A DNA stretch of 64,000 nucleotides from Fibrobacter succinogenes (GCA_902800345.1 CADCDO010000010.1:1-64000); one strand, 5' to 3'; shown: positions 1 through 10,200, counted from the stretch's first letter. The notes: generated from the letters alone by a model not told the origin. Translations and numbers: made by a program.

Positions 1-1
1 G

Positions 2-973
2 GAAAAGATGGGTTTCAATACGGCAGGGCTTCCAGGTGAAATGTTTTCTGTGACTACTGGCATTTCGCTTGAAAATCGTTTCTGGAATTCTCGAATCCAG
101 AATCTTCTCGGTTTCAAGTTTCATTACATGAAGGCGGAAATCTCGAATATGCCGACGAGCCTTCTGATTGAACCTGCGGTAGAATCGAATGATTATACGG
201 ATTTCAGTTATGATGAAAGCTTGATGTTCAAAATTGCAAAACCGATTTTTGTGAAGGCTTCGTATCAACATGCGGTGCGTTTACCGTCTCCTGAAGAGCT
301 TTTTGGTGACGGCCTTCGCGTGAGTGCTGCGATAAATCTCAAACCTGAAGAAGCGGATAATTTCAATTTTGGAATTTCTGTGGATTTGCAGGAATTGCCG
401 CTTGTGACAAGGCTTCGCTTTGATGGTGATGTATTTTATTCATACTACAAGAATCGAATCCATTACATGAGTTCATCGCAAATGTCGATTCCTTATTTTA
501 ACATGAATCCGATTCGCAGCTGGGGCTACGAAGGCGATGTAAAGTTGGATGTAAATGAGTGGATTTTATTAGGAACGAACTGGACTTTCCAAGATTTACG
601 CAATGTAAAATATAATGCAAGACAGGGCATTCCCAAAAATGCCATTGTGCCGAATATTCCGCGATTCTTTATGAACTATCTTGCAGAAATCCATATTGGC
701 GACTTGTTTAGCAAGGAAGATTTTTTGAAAGTCTGGTGGTCTGCAAATTATACGGATGAATATTTCTACGGCTGGAAAATTAGCTCCCGCCAGAGCCGTA
801 AAATTAAGGCATCGTTCACGCAAGATATTGGCGTCGAATATTCCTTGTGGGATAATAAATTCGGCTGGAGCTTTGAAGTTGATAACATCGCGGATAGCGA
901 ATCGTTTGACAAGTTTGGCGAAAGTAAACCGGGTAGAAGTTTTGCGACAAAGATCCGCTACAGTTTTAGATAG
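2..973 (+). CDS. TonB-dependent receptor, C-terminal part (5' end outside window)
   Basis: This is the outer-membrane beta-barrel half of a TonB-dependent receptor. The reading frame is open from base 2, and the first methionine (base 8) is internal: it aligns with the middle of the receptor at 3537, not with a signal peptide. The two share ISLEN..F..SR.QN, the SYQH..R.P..EE.FGDGL stretch, the VPNIP.F.MN segment and the ending D.FGESK.GRSFA.KI. They are therefore clear paralogues. The remaining 323 or so residues are repeated aromatic beta strands ending in YSFR. The feoA start follows 16 bp after the stop, so receptor, feoA and feoB are probably co-transcribed. The signal peptide, plug and TonB box lie outside the window and cannot be judged. 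The ligand is unknown; iron complexes are likely from context. Confidence 0.88.
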   Translation, partial: EKMGFNTAGLPGEMFSVTTGISLENRFWNSRIQNLLGFKFHYMKAEISNMPTSLLIEPAVESNDYTDFSYDESLMFKIAKPIFVKASYQHAVRLPSPEELFGDGLRVSAAINLKPEEADNFNFGISVDLQELPLVTRLRFDGDVFYSYYKNRIHYMSSSQMSIPYFNMNPIRSWGYEGDVKLDVNEWILLGTNWTFQDLRNVKYNARQGIPKNAIVPNIPRFFMNYLAEIHIGDLFSKEDFLKVWWSANYTDEYFYGWKISSRQSRKIKASFTQDIGVEYSLWDNKFGWSFEVDNIADSESFDKFGESKPGRSFATKIRYSFR

Positions 974-989
974 AAGGAGATGGGAAAAA

Positions 990-1211
990 GTGTGTTTGTC
1001 AGAAATGAAGGAAAATCAAAAAGGCCTGATTCAAAAGATTAATGGTGATTCTCGATTTGTATCTCGCGTTGTGTCGATGGGGCTTCCGCCGAGCAGTCCG
1101 TTTTTGGTGTTGCAAAATGACGGACGTTCTCCGGTTCTTTTGTATTCGCACGATACGATGATTGCGATTAACCGCAAAGAATGTATGCAAATTGAAGTGG
1201 AGATGGCATGA
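990..1211 (+). CDS. feoA: FeoA-like ferrous iron transport protein
   Basis: A small SH3-like FeoA protein of about 73 residues that works at the cytoplasmic face with FeoB in Fe(II) import. I place the start at GTG 990: AAGGAG lies about 10 bases upstream (974-979), and the translation then begins MCLSEMKENQKG, which matches the usual FeoA opening (LSELKPGQKG). The longer open frame back into the receptor gene is not credible. The core (IQKINGDSRFVSRVVSMGLPP, then the hydrophobic V/L strands) fits FeoA. The 3' end overlaps feoB by four bases (ATGA), indicating translational coupling. An alternative start is ATG 1005. Confidence 0.85.
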   Translation: MCLSEMKENQKGLIQKINGDSRFVSRVVSMGLPPSSPFLVLQNDGRSPVLLYSHDTMIAINRKECMQIEVEMA

Positions 1212-3238
1212 GAACGATTGCTTTGCTCGGTCAGCCGAACTCCGGCAAATCTACACTTTTCAACGCCCTGACAGGCTCGCATCAGCATGTGGGCAACTGG
1301 CCTGGAAAAACGGTGGAAAGGGCGGAAGGCTTTTTCACGCAGGGAGAAGATCTGTATCGCGTTGTCGATTTGCCGGGTAGCTATGGGCTTACGGCGAACT
1401 CCGCCGAAGAAATGGTAACGCGTACTTACATTGAACGCGGCTACGCAGACCTTGTATGTATCATTGTCGATGCAGCTCAGCTTGAACGCAGCCTTTATAT
1501 GCTCGCCGATTTCGCCGGCGTGAAAAGCCCGGTGATGCTTGTCTTGAACATGATGGATGTTGCCGAGCAGCAAGGCAAAAAGATTGATATTCAGAAAATA
1601 GAAAATCTCTTGAAAATTCCAGTGCTCGGTTTTATCGCTTCGGATTTGAACGGTTATCCGAAATTTTTTAAAACGTTGGAACGTGCGATTGAAAAGCCTG
1701 CGATGATTTCATCTAGCCGCATCCGCAAGTTTGTGGAAGAAAATGCAGACGCAAAGAACGTTTCCGTTATTGAAAAACTGGAATCGTTGATTGAAAATTT
1801 GAAATTGGGAATTCGCGAAAAGTTCTGGATGATATCAAAGCTCTTGGAAAATGATTCTCTTGTCTGTTTTGAAGTTCGAAATGCGGTGGGAGAAGAACGC
1901 TGGAGCGAAATACAAAAAATTTTGGATGAAAGGGGAACCGATGGCGGACTTTTGACTGGCGAAGCAAAGTACCGCTTTGTATCTGAAATTCTCAGGGATG
2001 CGTCTTCAAGTTGCGAAAAGACTATGTCGCTTTCTCGCTTTGACAAAATTGCGACGCATCGCATTTGGGGAAAGTTTGTCGCGTTCTTTATCTTGGTGAT
2101 TACGCTTGCGGTGAGCATGATGATTGCGGTCCCGATTATCGCAGGTTGCTTTGGACTCCAGAGTGTTGCAGAACCGCTTGTGGTCAAGATGTGCGAATCA
2201 TTTGGCTGGTGGCCTTCTGTCGCTTCGTTTATCAATAGCGTTATCGTTGGCGGGCTTGCCGTGACTGTCGCCATGATGGGCTTTGTCTTTGCAATTCTCG
2301 TGACGTTTGGCCTGATGGAAGATACGGGCTACTTGGCAAGATCTTCGTATGTGTTTGATTCGTGGCTTTCGCGGCTTGGCCTGCACGGCAAGGCGTTTAT
2401 GCCGTTGTTTTCAGGACTTGCTTGTACGGGGGGCGCTGTCTGCGGTACTCGTGTTCTTGACACGCGTGGGCAGCGTCTTTTTGCAATGGTGCTTTTGTGG
2501 TCAATCCCGTGCGGTGCTAAAGTCTCCGTGGTGCTCTTCCTGGCATCCGTTTTCTTTGGCTCGGCAGCTCCACTGTTTGGCGTTATCTATGTGGCAATGA
2601 TTTTTGCATCGTTCTGGCTTTCGTCTAAACTCTTTGGAAACAAGCTAATGCCTGTGAATGAACGCGTGGGCATGATTATGGAACTTCCGCCGTATCACAA
2701 GCCTCATTGGAAAATTTTGATGAAGACGGTGGGTCGCAATGTCTGGGCCATTTTCAAAAAGGCGATTGCTGTAATTTGGCTTGTGTCCCTGATTTTTTGG
2801 CTTGTCTCGTATTCAAAAGACGGGAATGTGGAACATAGCGTTCTATACACCATCGGCAATGCGATTGAACCGTTTACGCAAATTTTTGGCATGCGTTGGC
2901 AACTGTTCATCTCTTATATTGGCGGAATCTTTAGCAAGGAAGCTTCTCTTGGCGTGATGAGTGTTGTTTTTGCAAGTACAAATGATGCATTCTCGCTTAT
3001 TTCACGCAATGAAGCGGGCGCAAATCTTGGAGAAATGATGCGTGCCGTGGTTTCGCTTCCTGAGGCTCTTGCGTTTATTTTCGCATCGATGTTCAATGTG
3101 CCTTGCGTACTGACGATGGGAACAACATACCGCGAAACGCATTCTTTCAAATGGCTGCTTGCTATTGCAGGGTATTACTTTGCGATTTCGTTAGGACTTG
3201 CATTTGTTGTTTACCACGTTGCACTTTGGGTACTTTAA
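1208..3238 (+). CDS. feoB: FeoB ferrous iron transporter
   Basis: Inner-membrane Fe(II) transporter with a cytosolic GTPase domain. The N-terminus carries the G1 motif GQPNSGKST (about residues 8-16), the FeoB-typical VGNWPGKTVE switch region, G3 DLPGS and G4 NMMD. A helical insertion follows, and the membrane part starts near residue 285. The two gate regions are visible, with GLACTGGAVCGTR and WSIPCGAKVSVVLF carrying conserved cysteines, and later FSKEASLGV. At 676 residues it is somewhat shorter than the E. coli protein (about 770) but complete. It overlaps feoA by four bases and ends before a strong hairpin. No FeoC is visible. Linkage to a TonB-dependent receptor upstream suggests outer- and inner-membrane iron steps in one operon. 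Confidence 0.95.
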   Translation: MRTIALLGQPNSGKSTLFNALTGSHQHVGNWPGKTVERAEGFFTQGEDLYRVVDLPGSYGLTANSAEEMVTRTYIERGYADLVCIIVDAAQLERSLYMLADFAGVKSPVMLVLNMMDVAEQQGKKIDIQKIENLLKIPVLGFIASDLNGYPKFFKTLERAIEKPAMISSSRIRKFVEENADAKNVSVIEKLESLIENLKLGIREKFWMISKLLENDSLVCFEVRNAVGEERWSEIQKILDERGTDGGLLTGEAKYRFVSEILRDASSSCEKTMSLSRFDKIATHRIWGKFVAFFILVITLAVSMMIAVPIIAGCFGLQSVAEPLVVKMCESFGWWPSVASFINSVIVGGLAVTVAMMGFVFAILVTFGLMEDTGYLARSSYVFDSWLSRLGLHGKAFMPLFSGLACTGGAVCGTRVLDTRGQRLFAMVLLWSIPCGAKVSVVLFLASVFFGSAAPLFGVIYVAMIFASFWLSSKLFGNKLMPVNERVGMIMELPPYHKPHWKILMKTVGRNVWAIFKKAIAVIWLVSLIFWLVSYSKDGNVEHSVLYTIGNAIEPFTQIFGMRWQLFISYIGGIFSKEASLGVMSVVFASTNDAFSLISRNEAGANLGEMMRAVVSLPEALAFIFASMFNVPCVLTMGTTYRETHSFKWLLAIAGYYFAISLGLAFVVYHVALWVL

Positions 3239-3272
3239 TCTTCTATGAACCCAGACCCACGATAGAAGAGGG

Positions 3273-3308
3273 TATGGCGTGCCGAACGGTGCGCCATACT
3301 TGTTTTTT
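3273..3308 (+). terminator. Rho-independent terminator after feoB
   Basis: TATGGCGTGCC pairs with GGTGCGCCATA around the loop GAAC, followed by a T-rich run. The hairpin and about 30 bases before it recur almost unchanged at 7062-7123 after the lipoprotein gene, so this is a repeated terminator cassette. Confidence 0.8.
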
Positions 3309-3315
3309 GCATATC

Positions 3316-3421
3316 GTCATTCTGAACAAAGCGAAGACGACTCAGCAGGCGAAAGTTGTGCCTTTAGCCCAAACCAGTCATGTTTTGCACTGGATCCTTC
3401 TCGCTACGCGTTCAGGATGAC
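3316..3421. repeat. Dispersed intergenic repeat (REP-like)
   Basis: The stretch starts GTCATTCTGAAC, contains CACTGGATCCTTC and ends CAGGATGAC, so its two ends form an imperfect inverted repeat. Related sequences occur at 57668-57740 and 60399-60473. Part of it (GAAGACRACTCAG.AGGCGA) recurs at 38417. It is non-coding. Confidence 0.6.
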
Positions 3422-3432
3422 AAACTAAAAAA

Positions 3433-3478
3433 GTTACCCTTGTCTAATTGGATTGTTTAAGAGCTGATTAGAGTAGAA
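3433..3478 (+). promoter_or_regulatory. Shared 46-bp regulatory element, copy 1 (upstream of receptor)
   Basis: This block runs from GTTACCC to TTAGAGTAGAA and contains GTCTAATTGGATTGTTT. It is identical at 39 of 46 positions to 33472-33517 upstream of tonB. TCTAA (3443-3447) and TTAGA (3468-3472) form an inverted repeat with a 20-bp spacer, the same spacing as in the other copy. It ends about 58 bp before the start codon. I infer a promoter/operator for a common regulator, with the AraC protein at 39928 as a candidate. Confidence 0.6.
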
Positions 3479-3536
3479 CGGATATGGGTGCTTAATTTAT
3501 TTTTGTTCGTCCATGTTGGAATTGGGGCGTTCGAAA

Positions 3537-5768
3537 ATGAAAAAGAAAATTGCGTTCTCCTTTGCATTGTGTTCTGCTTGTGCGATTGCTCAAACGGATG
3601 AAGTTACGTCTTATGACGATGCATTTTTTGATGAACCCGCGACAGTGAGCGAAGAACCTGCGCCGACTGCTCCGAATTCTGAACGTGTTTCTGAAACTTC
3701 TTTGCGTAATTCCGCAAAATCGTCCGATATTACCGTTCTTGACGGCTTGTCTGTTGAAGATGAAAGCGAGATGGAAACTGCTCCTGTCGATACGAAAACG
3801 AAGGCAGAATCCGTAAAAATATTAGATACGAAGGAATTGCAAGGTTCCAGTGCGACCATTGCCGAAGCGACGAACCGATCTAGCGGTGTGAAAATTCGCC
3901 AGTCAGGTGGCCTCGGCGGTGAAAGTAAAATCAATATCCGCGGCATGGAAGGCAAAAACGTGAAAGTTCTTGTCGATGGCGTACCTATCGATAACGAAAA
4001 CGGATCGCTTTCAATAAATGATATTCCTATTGACAAAATAGATCGCATTGAGGTTTACAAAAGCTATGTGCCGGAGCGTTTTGCGACGGATGGCATGGGT
4101 GGTATTATTAACGTTGTTACACATCGTTTGCCGAATAGTTCTATTAGCGGTTCCTATAGTTTTGGAAGCTTTAATACGCATAAGGCATCCCTTGACGCCA
4201 AATATGTATGGGTTAGCGATTCTACGAAAAATCGCTCTGTAGAAATTGGACTTTCGGCTTATTACAACTATTCTGACAATGATTACGAGTTTACAACGCC
4301 TTATATGGACACTACGGTAACGCGCGACCATGACCGTTACTACAGCTACAATATTTCTCCGTTTGTGAATTTCAATAATTTTTGGTTTGACCGGATTTTG
4401 CTTGGAGCGGGATTCGGAAGTGTGGATAAAGAAATCCAATCGAACTTCCATAGAATTGAAGATGCTGTAATGGAAGGCTGGTCATACGGATTTACGTTTG
4501 GCCTTGAAAAAAAAGATTTATTTGTTAAAGGCTTGAGCGGTTCTGTCTTGTTTGAGTTCTCGCACAATTTTGAAAATATAACGGATACGACGCACATCTA
4601 TTATACAGGTTGGTCTAGGGAAAGCTATCGCAGAAGTAAGGCTTTGGCAGGTGAAATTAAACAGGGTGGAGCCACTTTGTATGAACGCTATAATAATTCA
4701 TTCTTGATTCCGTGGAATTTCGATTATGCCTTTAATAAAAAACACATTTTGAGCTGGAGTGGCATTTATAGATACGATTCCCAAGAGCCTAAGGACAAAC
4801 TTGCTGTAACGAAGCTCAGCGTTTCTGGGTTCCCTGGACATAGTCATGGATTTATAACGGGATTATCTCTTGAAAATAATTTCCTTGATTCCAGATTACA
4901 AAATGTTGTTGGAATAAAGGGATTTATCTATAAACTTGCGGCCGATGACGATGGCGCTAAGCTGCAACGCCTAGGCGGTGAAAATATAGACTTTGAAAAT
5001 TTTGGCTATAGCGAAAATATCCGTTTTAAGGTAATTGAGCCTTTTGCCATTAAGGGAAGTTATCAGCATAGCCTAAGATTTCCGACGCATGAAGAGGTCT
5101 TTGGGGATGGACTGTATAGAGCTTCTTCGCCGAACTTAAATCCTGAAATATCGGATAACTTTACGGCTGGTGCGGAATTGGAATTGAATAACATGCCCTT
5201 GCTTTTACGTCTGCATTTGGAATTCAACTGGTTCTATCTTTTGATGGATGATAGAATTTATTGGAGTAGCCTTGCTGCTGTGCCGCAACCTTACTACAAC
5301 AGTGTCGGAACGAAAACGCATGGTTTTGAAATTGAAGCTTCTGTTGATGTTAATGAGTATTTAGCGATTTCGTATAATGTTACGAATCAGGATGTACGTA
5401 GTCGTGAAAAAGACTTGGTTTATGGCATTGATAAGGATTTAATCGTTCCGAACATACCGCTTTTTTACATGAATTTTGGCGCAGAATTCCATATTGGAGA
5501 TCTTCTGTTTAAAGATGACTTCTTTAAGTTGTATTGGACTGGTTGCTATACGGATGAGTATTATTACAACTGGAATGTTTCCAGAAGACAAAAAAGGATA
5601 ATTCCTAGCTCATTCTTCCAAGATATTGGTGTGGAATACTCCGTCCTTGCAAATAAGCTTTCATGGAGCTTTGAAGTGAGAAACTTTACAGATGCTCTCG
5701 TGTATGATAAGTATGGGGAATCAAAGGCTGGTCGTAGCTTTGCGTCTAAGATAAAGTTTAATCTTTAA
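3537..5768 (+). CDS. TonB-dependent outer-membrane receptor
   Basis: A complete TonB-dependent receptor of 743 residues. I choose ATG 3537 over the upstream in-frame ATG (3513) because it begins a signal peptide (MKKKIAFSFALCSACAIAQ). A Ser/Glu-rich stretch with a possible TonB box (ITVLDGLSV, about residues 63-71) follows. The plug comes next (about 90-200: SSGVKIRQSGG, INIRGMEGKNVKVLVDGVP, GGIINVVTH), and then the 22-strand-type barrel to the C-terminus. It is paralogous to the receptor at the window start. The lipoprotein gene follows after 29 bp, so the two likely form an operon. The regulatory element upstream is shared with tonB. I infer uptake of the metallophore made by the adjacent NRPS operon, or of a foreign one; the ligand cannot be read from sequence. 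Confidence 0.93.
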   Translation: MKKKIAFSFALCSACAIAQTDEVTSYDDAFFDEPATVSEEPAPTAPNSERVSETSLRNSAKSSDITVLDGLSVEDESEMETAPVDTKTKAESVKILDTKELQGSSATIAEATNRSSGVKIRQSGGLGGESKINIRGMEGKNVKVLVDGVPIDNENGSLSINDIPIDKIDRIEVYKSYVPERFATDGMGGIINVVTHRLPNSSISGSYSFGSFNTHKASLDAKYVWVSDSTKNRSVEIGLSAYYNYSDNDYEFTTPYMDTTVTRDHDRYYSYNISPFVNFNNFWFDRILLGAGFGSVDKEIQSNFHRIEDAVMEGWSYGFTFGLEKKDLFVKGLSGSVLFEFSHNFENITDTTHIYYTGWSRESYRRSKALAGEIKQGGATLYERYNNSFLIPWNFDYAFNKKHILSWSGIYRYDSQEPKDKLAVTKLSVSGFPGHSHGFITGLSLENNFLDSRLQNVVGIKGFIYKLAADDDGAKLQRLGGENIDFENFGYSENIRFKVIEPFAIKGSYQHSLRFPTHEEVFGDGLYRASSPNLNPEISDNFTAGAELELNNMPLLLRLHLEFNWFYLLMDDRIYWSSLAAVPQPYYNSVGTKTHGFEIEASVDVNEYLAISYNVTNQDVRSREKDLVYGIDKDLIVPNIPLFYMNFGAEFHIGDLLFKDDFFKLYWTGCYTDEYYYNWNVSRRQKRIIPSSFFQDIGVEYSVLANKLSWSFEVRNFTDALVYDKYGESKAGRSFASKIKFNL

Positions 5769-5797
5769 CGGAATTACAAACAATAAAAAGGAAAACA

Positions 5798-7042
5798 ATG
5801 AACATGATCAACAACAAATCTAAATCTTGCAATTTCGCAAGTATCGTAAAACAGTCTGCGCTTGCACTTGCTATGGCTAGTGCCCTTGTCGCTTGCGGCG
5901 ATGATTCCTCTAGCGCTTCGGATGAACCCAATAGCGAAGGCAAAAAATACGCCCTTGGCTTCATGATGGATAACTCCATGCTTGTAGGAACCGGAAGTTT
6001 TTCTGCAGACCAGAGTTCATTGGTGAAAGACTTTATTGAAACCAATAATTCTGCTTCTGTTGGTTATTTTAACGGATCCTTGTACATCTTAAATGCCGAT
6101 GAATCTGGAAACGGAAATCTTGCGCGCTATGAACTTGACAAGGATAATAATGTCCCTGAAAAGCCTGCTGCTACAGCGAAGTTTAAAGGCACAAGCGCAA
6201 TGATGTTTAAATTCGTTGACAAAAAGAAAATGTATGTGAATCAGACCACGGGTAACGCTATTGTGTCTGTAGACCCGGTTACTTTGAAAAAAATCAATAC
6301 AATTGATTTTTCCAAGTACCTGGAAGAAGGCGCTTTAATGATAGCCCCGGGTTCTTCTGTTGTACGTGATGGTAAACTTTACCAGTCCTTGGGCCAGATT
6401 GTCTATATGAATGAGAATAGTATTATGACGGGTGGTTCTGCAATGGTCGCTATTATCGATATCGCAACGGATAAAATTGAAAAAGTTATTCGTGAAGATG
6501 CAACCTCATCGCTTGGTATCTATGATGACATGAATAACACCATGGCTTTTGTCGATGAAAAAGGCGATATTTACTTCTATGCTCTTGGTTCGCTGGGCTT
6601 TGTTGAAGGACAAACAGAAGGTTGGGTGCGTATCAAGAAGGGTAAAACCGAATTTGACAAGGATTGGGTGTTCCACTTGCACGATGCCGCTTACGATGGC
6701 AAGAAAAAGAATGAAAACTATCTTATGGCTGGTGGTACATACATTGGCGACGGAAAATTTATGGGTTTCTTCGGAAACTTCTCTGACCCAAATAATTTCT
6801 ATGCGCTTGAATGGAACTTTGTTGTCATTGATTTGAAGAAGAAGACCATTGAAAAGGTTGATTTGTCTCCGACGATTCCGTGGTTTGCAGCCTCTATCCA
6901 TACAGATACAGATGGCTCTGTGTTCATTGGTCATTCCGATGGAAAGAAGGGCGCTATCTATCGTTACAGGGATGGCAAGGTCGAAAAGGAGATGGACGTC
7001 TCCACCGGAACTGCTTACTATATCGTTCCTCTTGAAGATTAA
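5798..7042 (+). CDS. Surface/periplasmic lipoprotein, DUF4374/XusB-like beta-propeller (putative)
   Basis: A protein of 414 residues with a lipoprotein signal: a basic N-terminus, the hydrophobic run LALAMASALVAC and a lipobox cysteine near residue 31, followed by GDDSSSASDE. The mature part consists of repeated strands of the type GS.YILN.D..GN..LARYELDKDN, YVNQTTGNAIVSVDP and GSVFIGHSDGKKGAIYRY, as in bladed propellers. It lies 29 bp after a TonB-dependent receptor and before a terminator. In Bacteroidetes, lipoproteins of this kind (DUF4374, XusB) partner siderophore receptors. I assign that role by resemblance and position with moderate confidence; a simple quinoprotein-like propeller of other function remains possible. 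ATG 5804 is an alternative start. Confidence 0.65.
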   Translation: MNMINNKSKSCNFASIVKQSALALAMASALVACGDDSSSASDEPNSEGKKYALGFMMDNSMLVGTGSFSADQSSLVKDFIETNNSASVGYFNGSLYILNADESGNGNLARYELDKDNNVPEKPAATAKFKGTSAMMFKFVDKKKMYVNQTTGNAIVSVDPVTLKKINTIDFSKYLEEGALMIAPGSSVVRDGKLYQSLGQIVYMNENSIMTGGSAMVAIIDIATDKIEKVIREDATSSLGIYDDMNNTMAFVDEKGDIYFYALGSLGFVEGQTEGWVRIKKGKTEFDKDWVFHLHDAAYDGKKKNENYLMAGGTYIGDGKFMGFFGNFSDPNNFYALEWNFVVIDLKKKTIEKVDLSPTIPWFAASIHTDTDGSVFIGHSDGKKGAIYRYRDGKVEKEMDVSTGTAYYIVPLED

Positions 7043-7093
7043 TTAAAGTTTAGACTCCTTATCTTCTATATCCCAGACCACAATAGAAGAGGG

Positions 7094-7123
7094 TATGGCG
7101 CGCCAAACGGTGCGCCATATTTT
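7094..7123 (+). terminator. Rho-independent terminator after lipoprotein gene
   Basis: TATGGCGCGCC pairs with GGTGCGCCATA around the loop AAAC, followed by TTTTG. It is a near copy of the feoB terminator at 3273, including the preceding CCCAGACC..ATAGAAGAGGG. Confidence 0.8.
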
Positions 7124-7164
7124 GTATGTAGCTGTTGTTTGAAATGTAAAATAACGGATAAAAA

Positions 7165-7198
7165 GAAGCGCCGGACAAATGCCCGACGCTAGTTTTTT
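7165..7198. terminator. Bidirectional terminator at the 3' end of the NRPS operon
   Basis: AGCGCCGGAC (7167-7176) pairs with GCCCGACGCT (7181-7190) around AAAT. On the plus strand six T follow. On the minus strand, the direction of the NRPS operon, the hairpin is followed by TCTTTTTATC. It closes the 26-kb operon about 30 bp after the last stop codon. Confidence 0.75.
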
Positions 7199-7218
7199 CC
7201 TAAGGAGAACCTTGGCTA

Positions 7219-10200
7219 CTAGATGAGAAATGCGAATTCCCTAATATTCTTCGCTTGGAGAATTTGGTCGATGTTCACTGTTTTCTTGAGATCAAGCGCA
7301 ATCTTGTCAACAAGTTTCATCAATGTGATGGAGTCACCGCCGATAGAGTAGAAATCGTCATCAAGCGTGATACTCGGATTTTCGAAAACACTTTGCCAGA
7401 TTTCAAGCATTGCTTTTTCTTCTACAGAAATGTTCTCGTTCGTGGCGCTCGCGGGCATCACTGTTGCAATAGAAATTTCTGGAATTGGAAGTTGCTTTTT
7501 GTCAACCTTGCCGTTGGCGGAAAGCGGGAATGAATCCATCGTAACAATGCGCGACGGAATCATGTACCCCGTGAGCGTCTTTGAAATTTCGGCCTTGATG
7601 GAGCTTTCTGCATTTTCGACGCTTGCTCCGAGAACATAAGCGATGATTTGCTTTCCGCTGCCCGGAACGTCCTTGAGCGCTGCGACCGCGCGTGAAACAA
7701 GCCCTGTATGCATAATTGCGGCTTCGATTTCTCCAAGTTCAATGCGGAAACCGTTGAGCTTGATTTGCGTATCGGAACGGCCCAGAAATTCAATAAAGCC
7801 TTCTGTTTTGAGTTTGCCCAAATCGCCGGTGCGGTATATACGACCAAGTTGCGGATGCTTGATGAACGCTTTACTTGTTTTCTCAGGATCATTGTTGTAG
7901 CCCTTCGCCAGTCCGACGCCGCCAATGTAGAGATCGCCTTGAACTTCTGGCGGACAAAGTTTCAACTCTTCATCGAGAACATAAAACGTCTGATTTTTCA
8001 TCGGATAACCGTAAGGGATACAATCCCATTCCGGGCGCACTTTGTTAAACGGGTAGATGATGGACCAAATAGCCGCTTCGGTGGCGCCACCGAGACTGAC
8101 GAGATCTGCAGAGCATCCTGCGTTCTTTGCGGTAGTACAAATGTCAAGTGGAATGCGGTCGCCCGAAAGTAGAACCTTGCGGAGCGAAAGATTGCCAGAA
8201 TCGTTTGCCGAAATGCGATGCTTCATTGCCATGTCGAAAAGTACAGGAACTGAATTCCAAATGGTCACATTTTGCGTCGTGAGAATTTGACAAACTTCAC
8301 TCATATCGCGCGCGTCACTCACCAAAGCGAGCTTTGCGCCGCAACTGAGTGCTCCGAAAATGTCATAGACGGAGAGGTCGAAGCAAATGGAAGAAATCCC
8401 AATGAGAGCATCGTTTTCTTTTAAGGACAAACGCTCGTTGACATCGATGATGGTATTTGCAGTTGCTCCGTGTTGCATGATGACGCCCTTGGGCTTGCCT
8501 GTACTGCCTGACGTGTAGATGATATAGGCTTCGTCTTCCGGGGTGTTTATCATTGGGAGTGGTTTGTCGCTGTAGTTTTGGATTCCTTTGGCTTCAAGGT
8601 AAGACTTTTTCAAGAGACATTTACAATTGCCGTCTTGCATGATAAAGTCTATGCGTTCCTTCGGGTACGAAACATCGATGGGGACGTAAACGCCGCCCGC
8701 CTTAAGAATGCCGAGAATGCTTGCAATTATTTCAGGAATGCGTTCGCCTAAAACAGCCACACGGTCTCTGCGGACGACGCCTTTCTCTTGCAAGAAATTC
8801 GCGATGCGATTCGAGAGGCTGTCGAGTTCGACATATGTGAGCGAAGAATCTTTCCCGACCACTGCAGTGCGGTTCTTGAACAATGGCATAGCGCTATTGA
8901 CGAGCCCATGCAATGTTTTTTTCGGTGCCGGCTTGACTTCGGGATTGTAGCGTTCCCAAACGAGATTGATTTCGGGGAAGCATGTTTCAGATTCGCCATT
9001 TGCAATGTAGCGGATATTTTCGACAAAGTCATGGAACATTTGATCCATAATTGTCGGATCGAAAATTTCCTTGACAACGTCCCATGTCACATAGAGCTTT
9101 TTGCCCATTTCGGCAATCTGGTTGTCGATGAAAATCTGCGGAGTCTGCGAAATGGAGTAGCGCAGTTTTCCGAGAACTTCGTAATAGTTTTCAGGAGCAT
9201 CGAATAAGACGCAGGTAAACACCACGGGCAAAATGGCCTTGCCAAATTGATTCTTGGATTTTGCCAATTCGCGCATGATTTCGGTGCCGTCGTAAGACAA
9301 GTGGTCAAGACCATCGACAATGCGGTTTTGCACATCGGCTGCTTGCTTCCACAAGTCTTTTTCGTTCATTGAAAGCGCAAGCGGCAAGAGTTTGGTGAAA
9401 TCACCGATAATCTTTTCGACATCCTTATGGAATGGCTTGCGTTCAAATGCCGTCAAGTTCAGCACCATATCGCGCTGGTTACTCCAACGTTCAAGAACTT
9501 TGGCGTAGATGGTGCAAAGGAGCGCCGATGGTGAAACGCGATGGGCCTTGGCAACTTCCTTGAACTTGGACCAAGTTTTTTTACAAATAACATCTTGTTT
9601 TCGAGTTATGGTGTAATCGGTGCAATCCGAAATTTTCTGTGCAAGTGGAACATGCGGATATTCGGGGAAGTTGCGCAATCGTTCCAGCCAGTATGCTTTA
9701 TCCTCTTCGTAGCGTTTCTCGTCGCGAGAATGCGAAAGGTCTCGGACGTAGCGTTCGTAAGAATAGCCAATGCGTTCTTCAAAAGGTTGCTTGCGCAAAA
9801 TACGTCCCAAGTCCGAGAAGAAAATCTGCATGCTATCGCCATCGCAAACCATCAAGTCGAAACTCACGAAGATAATACGGTTCGTATCGCCACAATCGAT
9901 GGCCTTGAACGTAAAGAGAGGCCATTGATCGTGCTTGTAAATGTGATGCGAAAGTTCGTTGCGGATTTTAAGCGACTCGGATTCGCGTTCAGCGGCGCTA
10001 CAATGGATGACTTCAACTTTATAATCGGGAACTTCCGTGAGTACTTTTTGCGTTCCATTCGGGAGGAATATGGCCCTAAATGCATCGTGCTTTTTGACGA
10101 CTTTGCGGATGGCGTTTTCGATTTCTGCAACGGAATATTGCGAATCGATTTCGAAATAATAGTGGGCGTTGTATTTGCCGAGTTCAAAATGGTCGTTGCG

